The position numbers and the translations under genes were made by a program. Shown one piece after another: positions 23,404-36,790 of a stretch of 64,000 bases of DNA. The notes beneath the pieces are model-generated. The model saw nothing but the letters and a program-made list of their open reading frames with translations. It was not told where the DNA came from and made no database searches. Source of the DNA: Solanum dulcamara (lineage: Eukaryota; Streptophyta; Magnoliopsida; Solanales; Solanaceae); NCBI RefSeq assembly GCF_947179165.1, contig NC_077248.1, forward strand, positions 50,733,232 to 50,797,231, given 5' to 3'. Each line of letters opens with the position of its first letter. The stretch's first letter is position 1.

Positions 23404-24298
23404 TGTAATGATCCTCATGGCATTTTGAACCTTTTTTCCTCTTTTTCTGTTTTGACCCTCTCCGTGGCTTCATTACATCATTGTCACTTGTGGAAATGAG
23501 TGACTCAATTCCCAAGGTGATCGAATGTTTCTCTAAGGAGATTTTCAATTTTAAAATTTGGAATAGTTTGACTTAATATTTGGAGTAATGAGGTCACTTC
23601 ACGTTCTGAAGATTCCATTGGCTTGTCCACCCGAGGCACTTGGGAGTGCTTTGGACTCTTGGATGACATTCTAGTGTTCTTAAGGTTTGGAGTTGATCAT
23701 GATCAAGACGACCTCGAAATGAATATTTGATAATTCCAACAAGTTCAAACTATGCTTTATGATCAATTAGCACTATTAGTTCGTGTTCGGAGATCTCAAA
23801 TGAGCTTCAGATGTTAAAACCATGTTTGGGAGAATTAGAAATATTTGTAACCTAGTGTGAACGCTATCACGTAATTGGAGCACAATAGCACTGAAGAAGT
23901 TTTTGGCCAGCGCCATTGATGCTGGATTGACGCAATCATGAAGAGAAGGCAAGCGTGGGCCAGCGCTATCACCCAGGCTCTGCGCCATCAGTGTTGGGAG
24001 CTATCGCGCATGCCTTGTGCTGTTAACACTGACCAATAAAATTGTACTTGGCACTATCAGGCTATGGCACCTCAATTGCACTAAGCATTGTCATAAATGA
24101 TAAGGATTGTTTTCTCTGTGTTTCATCTTGTCCACCATTTTTGGAGTTTTATAGCTTGGATTGAGGCAATTCTTGGTGCAATTTCTTGATTTTCGAAAGA
24201 TTTTAATCAATATTTAGAAATTTGGAATTGGGGGATTTTTTCCTAAACTTTTAAAATAGATTTTTGATGTTTTAATGTTGATTCAAACCCGATTTTTT
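23404..24298 (+). repeat. LTR-A, left part (split by E2)
   Basis: Opens tgtaatgatcctcatgg, typical of a gypsy LTR start, and runs into the E2 insertion at 'cccgattttttt'. It holds repeated GC-rich words with gcgctatcac/gcgccat (23860-24060). No pol or polypurine tract lies before it, so it is a solo or truncated LTR. The sequence resumes at 33829. Confidence 0.6.
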
Positions 24299-24777
24299 TG
24301 TAAGACCCTGAAAGTCGAAAAATTGAAACCAAGGAGAAAAGTCTTGAAATCTTGAACTGAACCAAGTATGTGAGTCACTTTTACAGCTCGTAGAACTCTC
24401 TAAAACTCATAAAGTTGAGTCGTAGAGTGACCCCTCGAGCAAAAATAGATGTTACCCTCAGGAGAGGTTCTATGACTCAACAGAATGAGTCGTCGTCTTA
24501 CTGACGGGTTCTAGAAACCCCTCGTCAACCAGAGTTCAGAGACATTGTTCAAAGTTTTCCCAAGGCCAAGGTGATGACTTGACAAAAAGGGTCATAGAAG
24601 ACCTTACGGGTCGTAAGAACCACCTATCACAAAACTTCAAACACCCTAAAAATTATAGGTTTTGGGACATGCAGGACGAGCCTTAGGAACGACTCATTTT
24701 CAAGTTGATGGTTCATAAACTTGACCTGTTCCCAAACTTTAGAGACTCAATTTTTAGATCTTTTCTTAGACCTGCAG

Positions 24778-24801
24778 GATGAGTCGTCTAAACGACTCAT
24801 C
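24778..24801. repeat. Perfect 10-bp inverted repeat in E2 U3
   Basis: gatgagtcgt, a 4-base loop ctaa, then acgactcatc. The 3' LTR copy at about 32012-32035 has lost pairing by substitutions. It lies 127 bp upstream of the TATA box. Confidence 0.85.
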
Positions 24802-24927
24802 ATCCCTTCGATGACCCGTAGGAGTAGGTTCGTAGGTTTAAAAATCTTAAGTTTAATGAGGGGTAATTGTGTCTTTTCTAAATTTTGGTTCAATGAACCT
24901 AGACAATTTATGATCAAGTTTAAAGTC

Positions 24928-24935
24928 TATAAATA
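24928..24935 (+). promoter_or_regulatory. E2 LTR TATA box
   Basis: tataaata in a context (agtctataaatattc) kept in the 3' LTR at 32162-32169. Likely core promoter for the genomic transcript, placing U3/R about 30 bp downstream. Confidence 0.6.
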
Positions 24936-26584
24936 TTCAATTCTTCAAATTCCCCTCCTATTCAACTCATTCTCCTAAAAATTTGACTAAGGCAAGAAAA
25001 AAGTCTCTCAAGGTTTCTCTCCAAATTCAAGCTAGGGTTTCCAGATTTCTTCAAGGTTCTTCTTCAATTCTTAGTGAATTCAAGCAAGGTATGTGGCGAT
25101 TGATTCATGCGCTCTTTTCACCCATGAAGTCCTAAAGTTTCTCAAAGTCTTTATTCAATTTATAATTGATTATGAAATCTAGTTTTGATGATTTGCATTG
25201 GGTTGATTTAATTCCATTTTTATATGTTATCAATGATCATTATATGCATGTTCTCATATAAATTACACGATTTTAAGTTGAGTTATAGATGCCCATGCAT
25301 AAAGCTATTTTCAAGCTATGATTATGAGTTAAAGATGAGTTTATGAGTTGATCATGAGTTCAATGATTTACAATGAAAATATTCAATGATTTAAAGTTGA
25401 GATTATGATTTTAAGGTTGAAGTATGATGATGATCCAAAGTTAAGATCAAAGATATTATTATAGTATGATAAGTCAAATTCTCAGACAAGTATATTTCAA
25501 GATGGTGATAAGGACAATTCTTACCAAAGTTATGGATTTCTATGAATCAGTAAGTTAAGATGAGCTATTCCTAATATGTTTTCAAGATAGATTGATATGA
25601 AGTTACTATCTTTCCCAATTAGGTTATGATCATGTTTTTATGAGTTTCTGTTGGAATATTGACTAAGTACAGAGAGGGTTTCTAGGTGAGATTTGGTCTG
25701 GTAATGTAGTTTATTACCCAAGAGAATCCTAGTAGCAACCTAAATTTTTAAACTACGTTGCCCACATAGGTTGCCTTTATGTTCTAGCTAGTGGATCCAC
25801 ATAGCCCAGTTGAATAGTTACTTTTGGAGTATGCCTTGGCAAGGTAGCCTTCCCTATTTTGATGCAGGAGTCATCAGCCTATCTGGATGAATGAGTCATC
25901 GGATTCCAAGTAATAGCTCGCATAGTCTTAGTTGTTGGTTAATGGTCCTATCCCACACAAGGTGAAGTTAAGTTATGAGTTTATGATGAAGTTTTATGAT
26001 ATGCATTGTCCAAGAGTTTCTTATGTTTTAAATTGCTTTTAAGTTTACTCATATTCATTATAAATGGGCCATGCATCTTATGACATTTTGATTACGTTCC
26101 TTTACTTTCTCATTCATACTTTACATACTTAGTATATTCAAATGTACTAACACATATTTTATCTACATTATCTCATAATGTAGGGACAGACGACACTGGC
26201 GATTATCCTATTCATGGCTAGTGATTGCCCTATATTTCTCAAGAATTTGGTGAGTCCTTATTCTATTGAGGACATGATTTTTATTCACGTTACTATTGTT
26301 TTGACTTTATTCTATTATTAGGGTGAGATGAGAGCTTGTCATAAGCCCCCGTCAAGGGTTAAACTAGAGGTATGTTTAGACGATAATGTGATGTAGTCCA
26401 TGTGGAGGTTGACTGGTTGATTTTATCCCTTAGTCCCATACCATTTGAGATTATTACTTATGATTGTATTTATCGTAGTCTTTACCTTATGTATGCAATG
26501 TATGCTAAGATGGATTATGGTTGGAGCCCCTCACATCTCAATCTCTGTGTCACGGCTTGGCCCTAGCTCGGGTCATGAAAAATT

Positions 26585-26596
26585 TGGTATCGGAGC
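26585..26596 (+). other. E2 primer-binding site
   Basis: tggtatcggagc, one mismatch (A to G) to the tRNA-Met-type tggtatcagagc, a few bases after the LTR. Confidence 0.85.
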
Positions 26597-26790
26597 ACAA
26601 GGTTTAGAAGAGTCCTAGGGAGTCTAACATGCAGCATTAAGTAGAGTCTTATTCATTGGTATTAAGCGCACCACATCCATACATAGGCGAACCATCTTAG
26701 AAAATGTCTCACCTCTTTCATAATCTATATCGTGTAGTAGAGTGGTTAAGTCTTTTCTCTCTAACGCTTGTTCTTTGTAATTTTCAGAAT

Positions 26791-27895
26791 ATGCCTCCAC
26801 AAAGAAACCGCTTTAGAAGAAATGTGGTTGAAGAGGAGCAACAAGCTCTGAATGACCCTATGAATGATCAAGTTTCCAATGCTAAGTTTCGAGTGGCATT
26901 TCAAGTGCTTGCTCAATCCATTATGGATCAGGTAAACCATGAGGTAGTGTCTCCCGTGAAACCAAATGTGGGTACGGATGCGACAAAAGTTTGTGATTTT
27001 ATGAGAATGAATCCTCCAGAGTTTTAGGGTTCTAAAGTTGATGAAGATTCACAAGATTTTGTTGACAGCATCCATAAGATTGTTGAGATCATGGGGTTTA
27101 GCCCGGTTGAGAGGGCAGAGTTGGCTACGTATCAATTAAGGGGTGTTGCTAAAATTTTGTTTGATTAATAAAAAAGTAAGAGGCCTAGAGAGGCGGGTTT
27201 TGTGACTTGAGATGAGCTTAAGGGAGTATTTCTTGATCGATTTTTCCTAGTAGAGTTGAGGGAGGCTAAAGTGCAAGAGTTTATCAATCTTAAGCAAGAT
27301 GGTATGAGTGTGAGGGAGTATGCACTCAAGTTTGCTCAATTGTTAAAGTATGATTCATTCATAAGTGTCGACTCAAGAGCTCATTTGATCAAGTTCATTT
27401 AGGGGGTATCATATATGGTAGTAACGGAGTACAAAATGGCTATGTTGATTCAGGAGATAGATATATCTAGATTCATGACCTATGCAGAGTAAATAGAGAG
27501 TGAGAAGCTAAAGGTGAAGAATAGCAAGTCCAAGAGGCCAAGGACCAATGATAGTGACTTTTTCCATGCTAAGTCTGGAAGTGGTTGATATCCTCATTTT
27601 CGCCAAAAGTACTCCATCAAAGGGTCTTCTAATTCCTCTAAGATTTGATAAGGATAGAGTGCCCAACCCTAAGCCTCAAGAAGGCTCTTCTATTTTCCAA
27701 GCTACTCCGCATGCAATAAGTGTGGTAGGAACCACAAGGGAAAATGTTTAGACGGATTGAATATGTGCTACTAGTGTGGTAATACGGGTCATCATGCTCA
27801 AGAATGCAAGGTCAAATATGATCATCCTCAAGACTAAGTTTCTTAAGGTGGCCAAGTGCAACCAAAGGGTGGTCAATGGAACAACTGATTTTATT
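26791..27895 (+). pseudogene. E2 gag remnant
   Basis: Starts with MPPQRNRFRRN, the usual MPP(R/Q) start of this family. The retrotransposon gag domain follows (DFMRMNPPEF, DSIHKIVEIMG, FLDRFF, REAKVQEFINLKQ, VREYALKF, 26990-27350). Two CCHC zinc knuckles for RNA packaging are seen: CNKCGRNHKGKC from 27712 and C-x2-C-x4-H-x4-C from 27765, the second with an in-frame stop after its first Cys. Stops at 27025 and later positions, several at Trp or Gln codons, and a frame change before the knuckles inactivate it. The structural protein would form the virus-like particle. Confidence 0.8.
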
Positions 27896-27929
27896 CTTTC
27901 CATGGTAGGCAAGAGGTGGAGGAGACTCC

Positions 27930-30900
27930 CGTTATTGTTACCCATATGTTATGGGACTTTTTCTACAATGTTTATGCTTTTCTTGATTTGGGTGCAGACT
28001 TGTCTTTTGTTTCTCCTTATGTGGTAATGAAATTTGATGTTAGTCCTGAGACATTGTTAGAACCTTTCTTAGTTTATACTCCTATAGGTGAGTCGGTTAT
28101 GGTTAAAAGAGTTTATAGAAGTTGTCGGTTACAGTCTTCCATAAAATTACTTTATGTGATCTAGTTTAGCTTTGAGATGACCAATTTTAATGTTATCCTT
28201 GGTATGGATTGGCTATATGCATGTTATGCTTCTATTGATTGTAGAACCCGAGTGGTTAAGTTCCAGTTCACAAATGAGCTAGTCCTAGAATAGAAGGGTA
28301 GTAACTCTATGTTTAAAGGTCAATTCATTTCGTGCCTTAAAGCTCAGAAGATAATTTATAAGGGTTGTATTTACCATCTTGTGAGGGTTAGGGATGAAAA
28401 TTCTGAAGCCTTTATCTTAGAGTCTGTCCCTATTGTAAATGAGTTTCTGAATGTATTTCCCGATGATTTATTGGGTGTTCCTCCCAAAAGGGAAATCGAT
28501 TCTGGTATAGACCTACTTTCAGATACCCAGCTTATTTCTATTCCTCCTTACCAGATGGCTCCAGTGGAGTTAAAGGAATTGAAGGGTCAATTGAAAGAGT
28601 TGTTAGACAAGGCTTTTATTAGGCCAAGTATATCCCCATGGGATGCCCCCGTATTATTTGTTAGAAAGAAGGATAGTTCATTGTGTATGTGCATCGTACC
28701 GACAATTAAATAAGGTAACCATCACGAATAAGTATCCAATTACGAGGATATATGACTTATTTGATCAATTGCAAGGGGCAAGTTACTTTTCCAAAATAGA
28801 CCATCGTTTTGGATATCACCAATTGAGGGTGAAGGAGTGTGACATTCTCAAAATGGCATTTCAAATGAGGTATGACCATTATGAGTTTTTAGTCATATCA
28901 TTCGATTTGACCAATGCTCCCACAACTTTCATAGACCTAATAAATAGGGTGTTCAAGCAATATTTAGATATGTTTGTAATTGTATTCATTGGTGACATTT
29001 TGGTTTACTCTCGAAGTAAAGGGGAGAATTCTAATCACTTGAGGATTGTGTTGCAAACTCTAAGAGACAAGCAACTATTTGTGAAGTTTAACAAATATGA
29101 GTTTTGGTTAAGGGAGGTGGCTTTCCTTGGTCACATTGTGTCTGGTGAAGGGATTATGGTTGATCCTAAAAAATTTGAGGCAATTAAAAATTGGCCTAGT
29201 CCATTATCTCCTGCGGATATTAGGAGTTTATTGGGCCTAGCCAGATACTATAGGAGATTTGTGGAAGGGTTTTCATCTATCTCATCATCGATGGTCGAAA
29301 GTATGTCAAAGAGTTTTCAAGAGTTAAAAGATCATCTCACTACCGCTCCTATCTTGACCTTGGAGGAAGGGTTCGATGGTTTCGTAGTATATTGTGATGC
29401 TTCAAGGGTTGGTATTGGTTGTATATTGATGCAACATGGTAAGGTAATATCCTATGCTTCTAGGCAACTTATGGTGCATGAACGGAACTATCCAACCCAT
29501 GATTTTGAACTAGGGCGGTTATGTTTACTTTAAAAATTTGGAGGCACTATCTTTATATTGTCCATATGGATGTGTTCACTGACCACAAGAGTTTACAATA
29601 TGTGTTTAATCAAAAAGACTTGAACCTTCGGCAAAGGAGATGGCTTGAACTATTGAAAGATTATGATATGAGTGTGTTGTATCATCCGGGCAAAGCTAAT
29701 GTGGTTGCCGATGCACTAAGTAGATCGTCCATGAGTAGTGTAGCACATCTTGAAGAAGATAAGAAGGAATTGATTAACGATGTTCATAGATTGGCACATT
29801 TAGGTGTGCGTTCGGTTAATTCTAATAATGGAGATGTTCTAGTTTATAATGGTTTAGAATAGTCTCTTGTAGCGAATGTTAAGGGTAAACAAGACCTGAT
29901 CCAGTGCTAGTCAAGTTAAAGAAGTTGATGGCTGAAAAAGCTATTGAGGTTATCTCCAAAGGGAAAGATGGTGTGCTACGTTACCAAGGTTATTTGTGTG
30001 TATCCAATGTTGATGGGTTGGGAGAGTTGATATTGAATGAGGCCTATAGTTCCCAATATTCGATCCATCCAGGTTCCACTAAGATGTATTGTGACTTGAG
30101 AGAAGTGTATTGGTGGAATGGTATGAAGAAGAACATAGTGAAATTTGTAGCTAAGTGTCCGAATAGTCAACAAGTTAAAGTTGAGCATTAGAGGCTGGGA
30201 GGTCTAGCACAAGACATTGAAATTCCTACTTGGAAGTGGGAAGATGTAAATATAGACTTTGTAACGGGTTTGCCTCGAACTTAGAAGAAACATGATTCCA
30301 TTTTGGTTGTTGTAGATCAAATGACCAAGTTGGCTCATTTTCTACCGGTTAAGACTTCCTATGGTGTTGGAGATTAAACTAAGTTGTATGTTTGTGAATT
30401 AGTAAGACTTCACAGTATGCCCTTGTCCATTAGATCAGATCGAGGTACACAATTCATTTTGCACTTTTGGAGGTCGTTCCAAAAGGTTCTCGATACAAAG
30501 GCTAAGTTAAGTACCGCTTTCTATTTTCAAATCGACGGTCAAGCCAAAAAAATGATCCAAACTTTAGAGGATATGTTAAGGGTGTGTGTTATTGATTTCA
30601 AAGGAAGTTGGGATGAATATTTTCCATTAATTGAGTTTGCCTATAATAATAGTTATAACTCTAGAATCCAAATGGCTCCTATCGAAGAATTGTATAAAGG
30701 GAGATGTAGATCCCCGGTGGGATGGTTTGAAGTAGGTGAGATGAACTTGATTGGTACAGATTAGGTGATAGATGCTATGGAAAAGGTAAGCCTCATAATG
30801 GGAGAGGTTGAAGATAGCTCAAAGTCGTCAAAAGTCCTATTCTAATGGTAGAAAAAGAAAGCATAAATTCGAAGTAGATGATTAGGTCTATTTGAAGATT

Positions 30901-31272
30901 TCACCCATGAAGGGTGTAATGAGTTTTGGTAAGAAAGGGAAATTGAGTCCTAGATATGTTGGACCTTATAAGATATTGAGATGTGTTGACAAAGTGGCTT
31001 CTAAGTTAGATTTTCCACTTGAATTAGACATGGTTTACTCGGTATTTCATGTGTCTATGTTAAGGAAGTTCGTGGGTGATCTAAACTCCATTGTACCCTT
31101 AGAAGATTTAAGTGTTGAGGAAAATTTGACTTATGATGAAATTCTGATGGAAATCTTAGACCAACAAGTTAAAAAGTTAAGAAACAAAGAAGTTGTGTCC
31201 GTCAAAGTGTTATGGAGGAATCAACAAGTAGAAAGTGCTACTTGGGAAGTGGAGGTGGATATGATGAAATGA
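27930..31272 (+). pseudogene. E2 pol remnant: PR, RT, RNase H, integrase, chromodomain
   Basis: Protease with FLDLGADLSFVSPYV (27975-28020) and ILGMDWL (28198-28220). RT spans about 28430-29160. The catalytic FIDD motif reads FIGD: Gly at 28991-28993 replaces the first Asp, so polymerase activity is lost. An apparent 2-base deletion near 28697 shifts frame at the conserved CIDYR motif. RNase H has [11 protein letters not shown] (29390-29425) and ends with RRWLELL and [15 protein letters not shown] (29635-29730). The integrase zinc region has CPNS in place of CPNC (30150-30165). The integrase core, with SDRGTQF (30435-30460) and FAYNNSY, is followed by a chromodomain-type tail HVSMLRKFVGD...LRNKEVVSVKVLW (31045-31225). 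Stops include 30189-30191, where E3 has Gln. No intact enzyme. Confidence 0.88.
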
Positions 31273-31540
31273 TACCCGTACCTCTTTTTCTTTACTCAAT
31301 GCTAAAATAGTAAGTTGTTCTTATTCAAGTAAATTAAACTCTTACGTATTTAGTTCCTCCTATGTCATTCATTTGCATGCATGTTCATGAGAAAGTTGAT
31401 TTTTAAGTCACGATTTTATGTTTAATTGAAGTTTTCATGTTCCATGCATTTTAAGATGCCACCATATTCATGTTTGGTTGCTAGTCCTTTTTCTGTGTCC
31501 TTCCTATGATAACTTAATCTCATTTAAGGATGAATATTTC

Positions 31541-31554
31541 AAAAGGGGAGATAT
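31541..31554 (+). other. E2 polypurine tract
   Basis: aaaaggggagatat immediately before the 3' LTR TG, the plus-strand priming site. Confidence 0.85.
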
Positions 31555-33826
31555 TGTAAGACCTCGAAAGTCAAAAGTTAGAACAAGGAGAAAAGTATCG
31601 AAATATTGAACTGAACCAAGTATGAGAGTCACTTTTGGCTCATAACGTTGAGTCATAGAGTGACCCCTCGAGCAAAAGTAGATGTTTCCCTCAGAAGAGG
31701 TTCTATGACTCAATAGAACGAGTCTTGATCTTATTGATAGGTCATAGAAATCCCTCATCAACTAGAGTTCAGAGGCTTTGTTCAAAGTTTCACCAACGAC
31801 AAGGTGATGACTTGATAGGACGGGTCATAGAATACCTTACGGGTCGTAAGAACCACCCATCGCAAAACTTCAGAGACCCTAAAAAATGTAGGTTTTGGGA
31901 CCTACAGGATGAACCTTAAGAGCGACTTATTTTAAAGTTGACGGGTCATAAACTTGGCCCGTTCCCAAACTTTAGAGACTTGATTTTCAGACCTTTTCTC
32001 AGACCTGCAGGATGGGTAGTTTAAATGACTCATCATCCCTTTGACAACCTGTAGGAGTAGGTTCATTGGTTCAAAAATCTGAAGTTTAATAAGGGGTAAT
32101 TGTGTCTTTTCCAAAGTTTGGTTCAATGAACCTAAACATATTTGTTCTCAAGTTCAAAGTCTATAAATATTCAATTCTTCAAATTCCCCTTCTATTCAAC
32201 TCATTCTCCCAAAAATTTGACTAAGGCAAGAACAAAGTTTCTCAAGGTTTCTCTCCAAATTCAAGCTAGGGTTTCCATATTTCTTTAAGGTTCTTCTTCA
32301 ATTATTAGTGAATTCAATCAAGGTATGTAGGGATTGATTCATGGTATCTTTTCACCCATGAAGTCCCAAAGATTCTTAAAGTTTTCATTCAATTTACAAT
32401 TGATTATGAAACCTAGTTTTGATGATTTGCATTGGGTTGATTTAATTCTATTTTTACATGTTATCAATGATCATTATATGCATGTTCTCATATGAATTTC
32501 ATGATTTTAATTTGAGTTATAGATGCCCATGCATAAAGCTATTTTCAAGCTATGATTATAAGTTAAAGATGATTTTATGAGTTGATCACAAGTTCAATGA
32601 TTTACAATGAAAGTTTTCAATGATTTAAAGTTTAGATTATTATTTTAAGGTTGAAGTATGATGATGATCAAAGTTAAGATCAAAGATGTTATTATAGTGT
32701 GATAAGTCCAATTCTCACACAAGTATGTTTCAAGATGGTGATGAGGAGAATTCTCACCAAAGTTATGGATTCCTATGAATCACTAAGTTAAAATGAGATA
32801 TTCCTAATATGTTTTAAAAATGGATTGATAGGAAGTTACTATCTTTCCTAATTAGGTTATGATCATGTTTTTATGAGTTTCTGTTGGGATATTGACTAAG
32901 TTCTAAGAGGAATTCTAGGTGGGGTTCGGTCCAATAACGTAGTTTGTTACCCAAGGAAATCCTAGTAGCAACCTAAATTTCCAAACTACGTTGCCCACGT
33001 AGGTTGCCTTTATGTCCTAGCTAGTGGATCCACATAGCCCAGTTGAATAGTTACTTTTGGAGTATGCCTTGGCAAGGTAGCCTCCCCTGTTTTGATGCAA
33101 GAGTCATCAGCCTATCTCAATGAAGAAGTCATCGAATTTCATGTAATATCTCGCATGGTCTTAGTCGTTGCTTAATGGTCCTATCCCACACAAGTTGATG
33201 TTAAGTTATGAGATGTCAAGTTATGAGTTTATGATGAAGTTTTATGATATGCATTGGCCAAGAGTTTCTTATGTTTTAAATTACTTTTAAGTTTTACTCA
33301 TATTCATTATAAATGGTTCATGCATCTTATGGCATATTGATTATGTTCCTTTACTTGATCATACATACGTTACATATTTTGTACATTCAAATGTACTAAT
33401 ACATATTATTCCTACATTATCTCATAATGTAGGGACGGACGACACTCGCGATCATTCTATTCGTGGCTAGTGATTGCCCTAGATTTCTCAAGAAGTTGGT
33501 GAGTCCTCATTCTATCGAGGACATGAATTTTATTCACGTTACTATTATTTTGACTTTCTTGTATTGTTAGGGTGATCTAGGAGCTTATTCTAAGCCCCCA
33601 TCAATGGTTAAACTAGAGGCATGTTTATACGATAATGTTACGTAGTCCATGCGGACATTGATTTATTGATTTATCCCTTAGTCTCATACCCTTTGAGATT
33701 ATTACTTTTGTTTGTATTTATCGTATTTTTTACCTTATGTATGCAATGTATGCTAAGATAACTTATGGTTGGGGTCCCTCGGATCCCGATCACCATGTCG
33801 CGGCTTGTCCCTAGTTCAGATCATGA
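31555..33826 (+). repeat. E2 3' LTR
   Basis: Partner of 24299-26578, same start (tgtaagacc) and end (agatcatga). Substitutions against the 5' copy, including loss of the U3 hairpin, show post-insertion ageing. Confidence 0.88.
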
Positions 33827-33828
33827 TA

Positions 33829-34830
33829 TTTTTCATGAAATTACAAATTTTAGTTCCATATTTTATGGGTGAACTAATTTTGAAAGAAAATTTCAATTTC
33901 AACATTAGGTCTCATAGTTGATTTTTTCACTTGATTTTTATATTGCAATATGGATATATTGATGGCTTCATATTCTTATTAAGATTGTGATTTTGATAGA
34001 TTAAAAGCTTTTTGAGATGGTTCAAGAAGGGAAAGAGATTATGTGAGGGTTCGTGGCATATTTTGAGATTATGTATTACTCACTTAAACTTGGCTTGGGG
34101 TAACAACTTATGGTATAACACATTTTGATGGTATTGGCGAGTTAGAGAAATGATTCATTATCGAGAAATCTAGGTTTATAAATGTTACATGACTTGAAAG
34201 GTGTACTTGTTGTGTTTTATATTTTTGCTTTCTAGTATTGCATCATACTTTGAAGAATTGATGGCCAATAGACATTTTCTATGATGAATTATATTATTGA
34301 CGTGCGGTCACCAGTTTGAAAGAGTTTTAATAAAAGCCTAACGACACAATTTTGAAAGTAATCTTCTTATTTGAGAAAATTACTAGCCTAAAGAATTGGT
34401 TTGAAAATGGTCTTATTACTTGAGAAAAATTTTGGCCTAGAGATTTTATTTTAAAGATATTTTCTTATTATGGAAATTTAGTCTTAGGACAATGTTTGAA
34501 TGAAAACTTATTATTCAGAAGGCTTATAGCCTATATTATTGTGGTGATATGGTTCATTTGAAATTTTCTTTATTTATGTAATCATGCATACATACTTATC
34601 CTTATGGATCAAAGAATAGGTACTATTGAAACAACATTTTGAAAAAAGTGTATACCAGATGAAAAATGATTTCAAATGATATCGATGAAAGTATTGACTT
34701 TTTGCACGACGAGAAATAGTTCCAGACGAGGTATATGAACATCGCTAGTTCTCCAAATGTCCCACCTCCCAGCATACCAATTTGAAGAGGGTGTATACAA
34801 GTTGGATCATTGGCCTTTACATTATATTAC
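33829..34830 (+). repeat. LTR-A, right part
   Basis: Resumes after E2 with ttttt and AT-rich text without coding frames, including repeated 'cttattatttgagaaaattactagcctaa'-like lines (34370-34500). It ends at the start of LTR-B. Continuity with 23404-24298 is inferred from position and the ttttt repeat, not from a second copy. Confidence 0.45.
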
Positions 34831-36790
34831 TGTAATACCTCAGATTTTGAACAAGCGAATACTCGGCACTTAACATAGAAAAATTAGCATGAAACTTTCA
34901 TTATCAGGATCCAACAATTTGACAGTCTGAGCCGTAAATCCATCCACGATCCTATATCTTGTTCGTACAACTAGATCATAGGAGATGCAAAGTTTTGTGA
35001 GTTCCCTATAGGCATTCCATGAGTCATATAATGGCCATATTGATTTGAACCTAAAAGAAGACAAAAATCCTAAGATCCACGAGCCACTTTCACAAGTCAT
35101 GGTTGACAAAACAAGTCATACAATGACTCATGGTTCACCATTTTTAGAAATTTAATAATGCATATCTAGGGGTATTTTGTCCTTTTAAAAAATTATAATC
35201 TTAAACTCGACGATTTCTAATTGTACATAGGTTTTAATATAAATTTCTAAGCTTGGAAAGCATATTAAATGTGAATAAGGGTCATAAGGAACCTCTAGCA
35301 CAAAGTTGACTTCAAAGTTATACGCATTTTAGTAAATCACTTTCAAACAGTGACAATCGATGACCCAAAATGACGAATTATAATTTGGTTCCACCGGTCA
35401 AAATGACAGGTCATAAATCTTAGCAGCGAGTGTGAAAGTTTTTTTTGGGGGTATCAGGGATCAAATGACGGACCGTCCTTCAATTTTATGGTTCGTAGAT
35501 TATGTATATGATTCATATATCACTGTATACCATCCATATATCAGTTTTTCATATTTTATAGAAAAATACTATTTTGAGTTGCTATTCTCACTTTTCACTC
35601 TTTGGCCGACTCCAACAGCCTTCAGGTGCTCTCTTCAACCCAATTATGTCTAGGTAAATATTCTCCATGATCTTACAATATAAATCCTTGAATTTATACA
35701 AGATTCTAATATCAAATCATCCTCCTATCTCTAGTAAAATCAAGAGCTCAATTTTGGGATTTAAGACTAGAGTTTTTAACTAGACCCATCACTAAGATAC
35801 TTCCTTCCAAATCAAGGTAAGCATACTCTCATGATTTTCTAGTAATTCTAACATATGATTATGTATCCTAAGTAAGAATTCTACGCTCAAAACTTAGGGT
35901 TTTCAAGATAACTCATCTTGGTTCAAGAACGGACTTTTGTGAGTCTTCTTCAATGTTAAGATTTCAATTGGAGCGATTTAATATATGTAAGGCTATGATA
36001 GTGGGAAAATCAATTCTTCTTCACACCTGACATCTACGGTTTTAGTTAGTAAGATCAAAAAGTTAGGTTTTTACTCTAAAGTCTATGAATTCAAGTTCAT
36101 TCTAATTCAAACTTCTTATTGTTGAATTCTATTATTGAAATTATAGTATTTCATATCCATTGATGACTCTTGATTGATGGTTCATTCTTATCCTATCACA
36201 TCGATACTTTTTAACTAAAGTTATTGGAAAACTTTGTTATAATATTCATATGCATTATTTTCGTGAGTAAACTATAGTTTTAGGAAAAAATTTTATACGT
36301 ATTTTACAAAATATGTTTTAAAGAAAGTTTAGTCACTTGAAAATATCTTACAAAATTTTATAAAGTTTCCTTAGACACAAAAATATAATTTTCAAAGAAC
36401 ATTGCCTTTTATCATGAAAACTCAGAACATGAGTATGTTCCAGATAGTTGTGACCATAGTCTCACCAACAATATAATTTTACAGGTTTTAAGAAAAGATA
36501 TAACATGATTTTAGTTATAGTTTTCATGATATATTATGAGCATATGTAAATTATTTTTGGGAGGAGTATTAAGTATAGAGAGGATGCCGGTTTAGAAAAT
36601 CTAAGTCTCATAACTACTTGTAATACTAGGATTTGAGTATACCACTAATTAGTAAACTTCTTTAGCCCAAGAAGTTAGTGGATCTACATTAGATAGATAG
36701 GTTCTATACTCTGGCAAGGTGTAGGGCAGCCCTCCCAACTGGGTTAGCTACTGGACATCATGGGCTCATGTGATGTATGTCATTTGTAAG
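34831..36790 (+). repeat. LTR-B, truncated
   Basis: Opens tgtaatacctcagat like a gypsy LTR and has the internal landmarks of the E2/E3 LTRs (tgactcatgg words at 35090-35130, a 'ggcaaggtgtagggcagcc' block at about 36712). It is cut off by the E4 LTR at 36791, with no coding sequence attached. Probably a solo or partial LTR. Confidence 0.5.

Larger units (their letters stand above)
24299..26578 (+). repeat. E2 5' LTR
   Basis: Starts tgtaagaccc and ends near gggtcatga; about 2.28 kb. Matches 31555-33826 throughout with scattered substitutions. U3 carries repeated gactcat/atgagtc words and a hairpin upstream of a TATA box. Confidence 0.88.
24299..33828 (+). mobile_element. E2: Ty3/gypsy chromovirus-type retrotransposon, complete structure
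   Basis: Has every structural part in order: 5' LTR, tRNA-Met primer-binding site, gag with two zinc knuckles, PR-RT-RNase H-integrase-chromodomain, polypurine tract, 3' LTR; about 9.5 kb. Coding frames are broken, so it is non-autonomous. The flanks ttttt (24294-24298 and 33829-33833) may be the 5-bp target duplication, and they join two parts of the same older LTR. Confidence 0.9.

Noticed and set aside
33829..34830. Independent host intergenic region after E2
   Set aside because: The ttttt repeat and LTR-like text on both sides of E2 fit better with one split older LTR, though without a second copy this is not certain.
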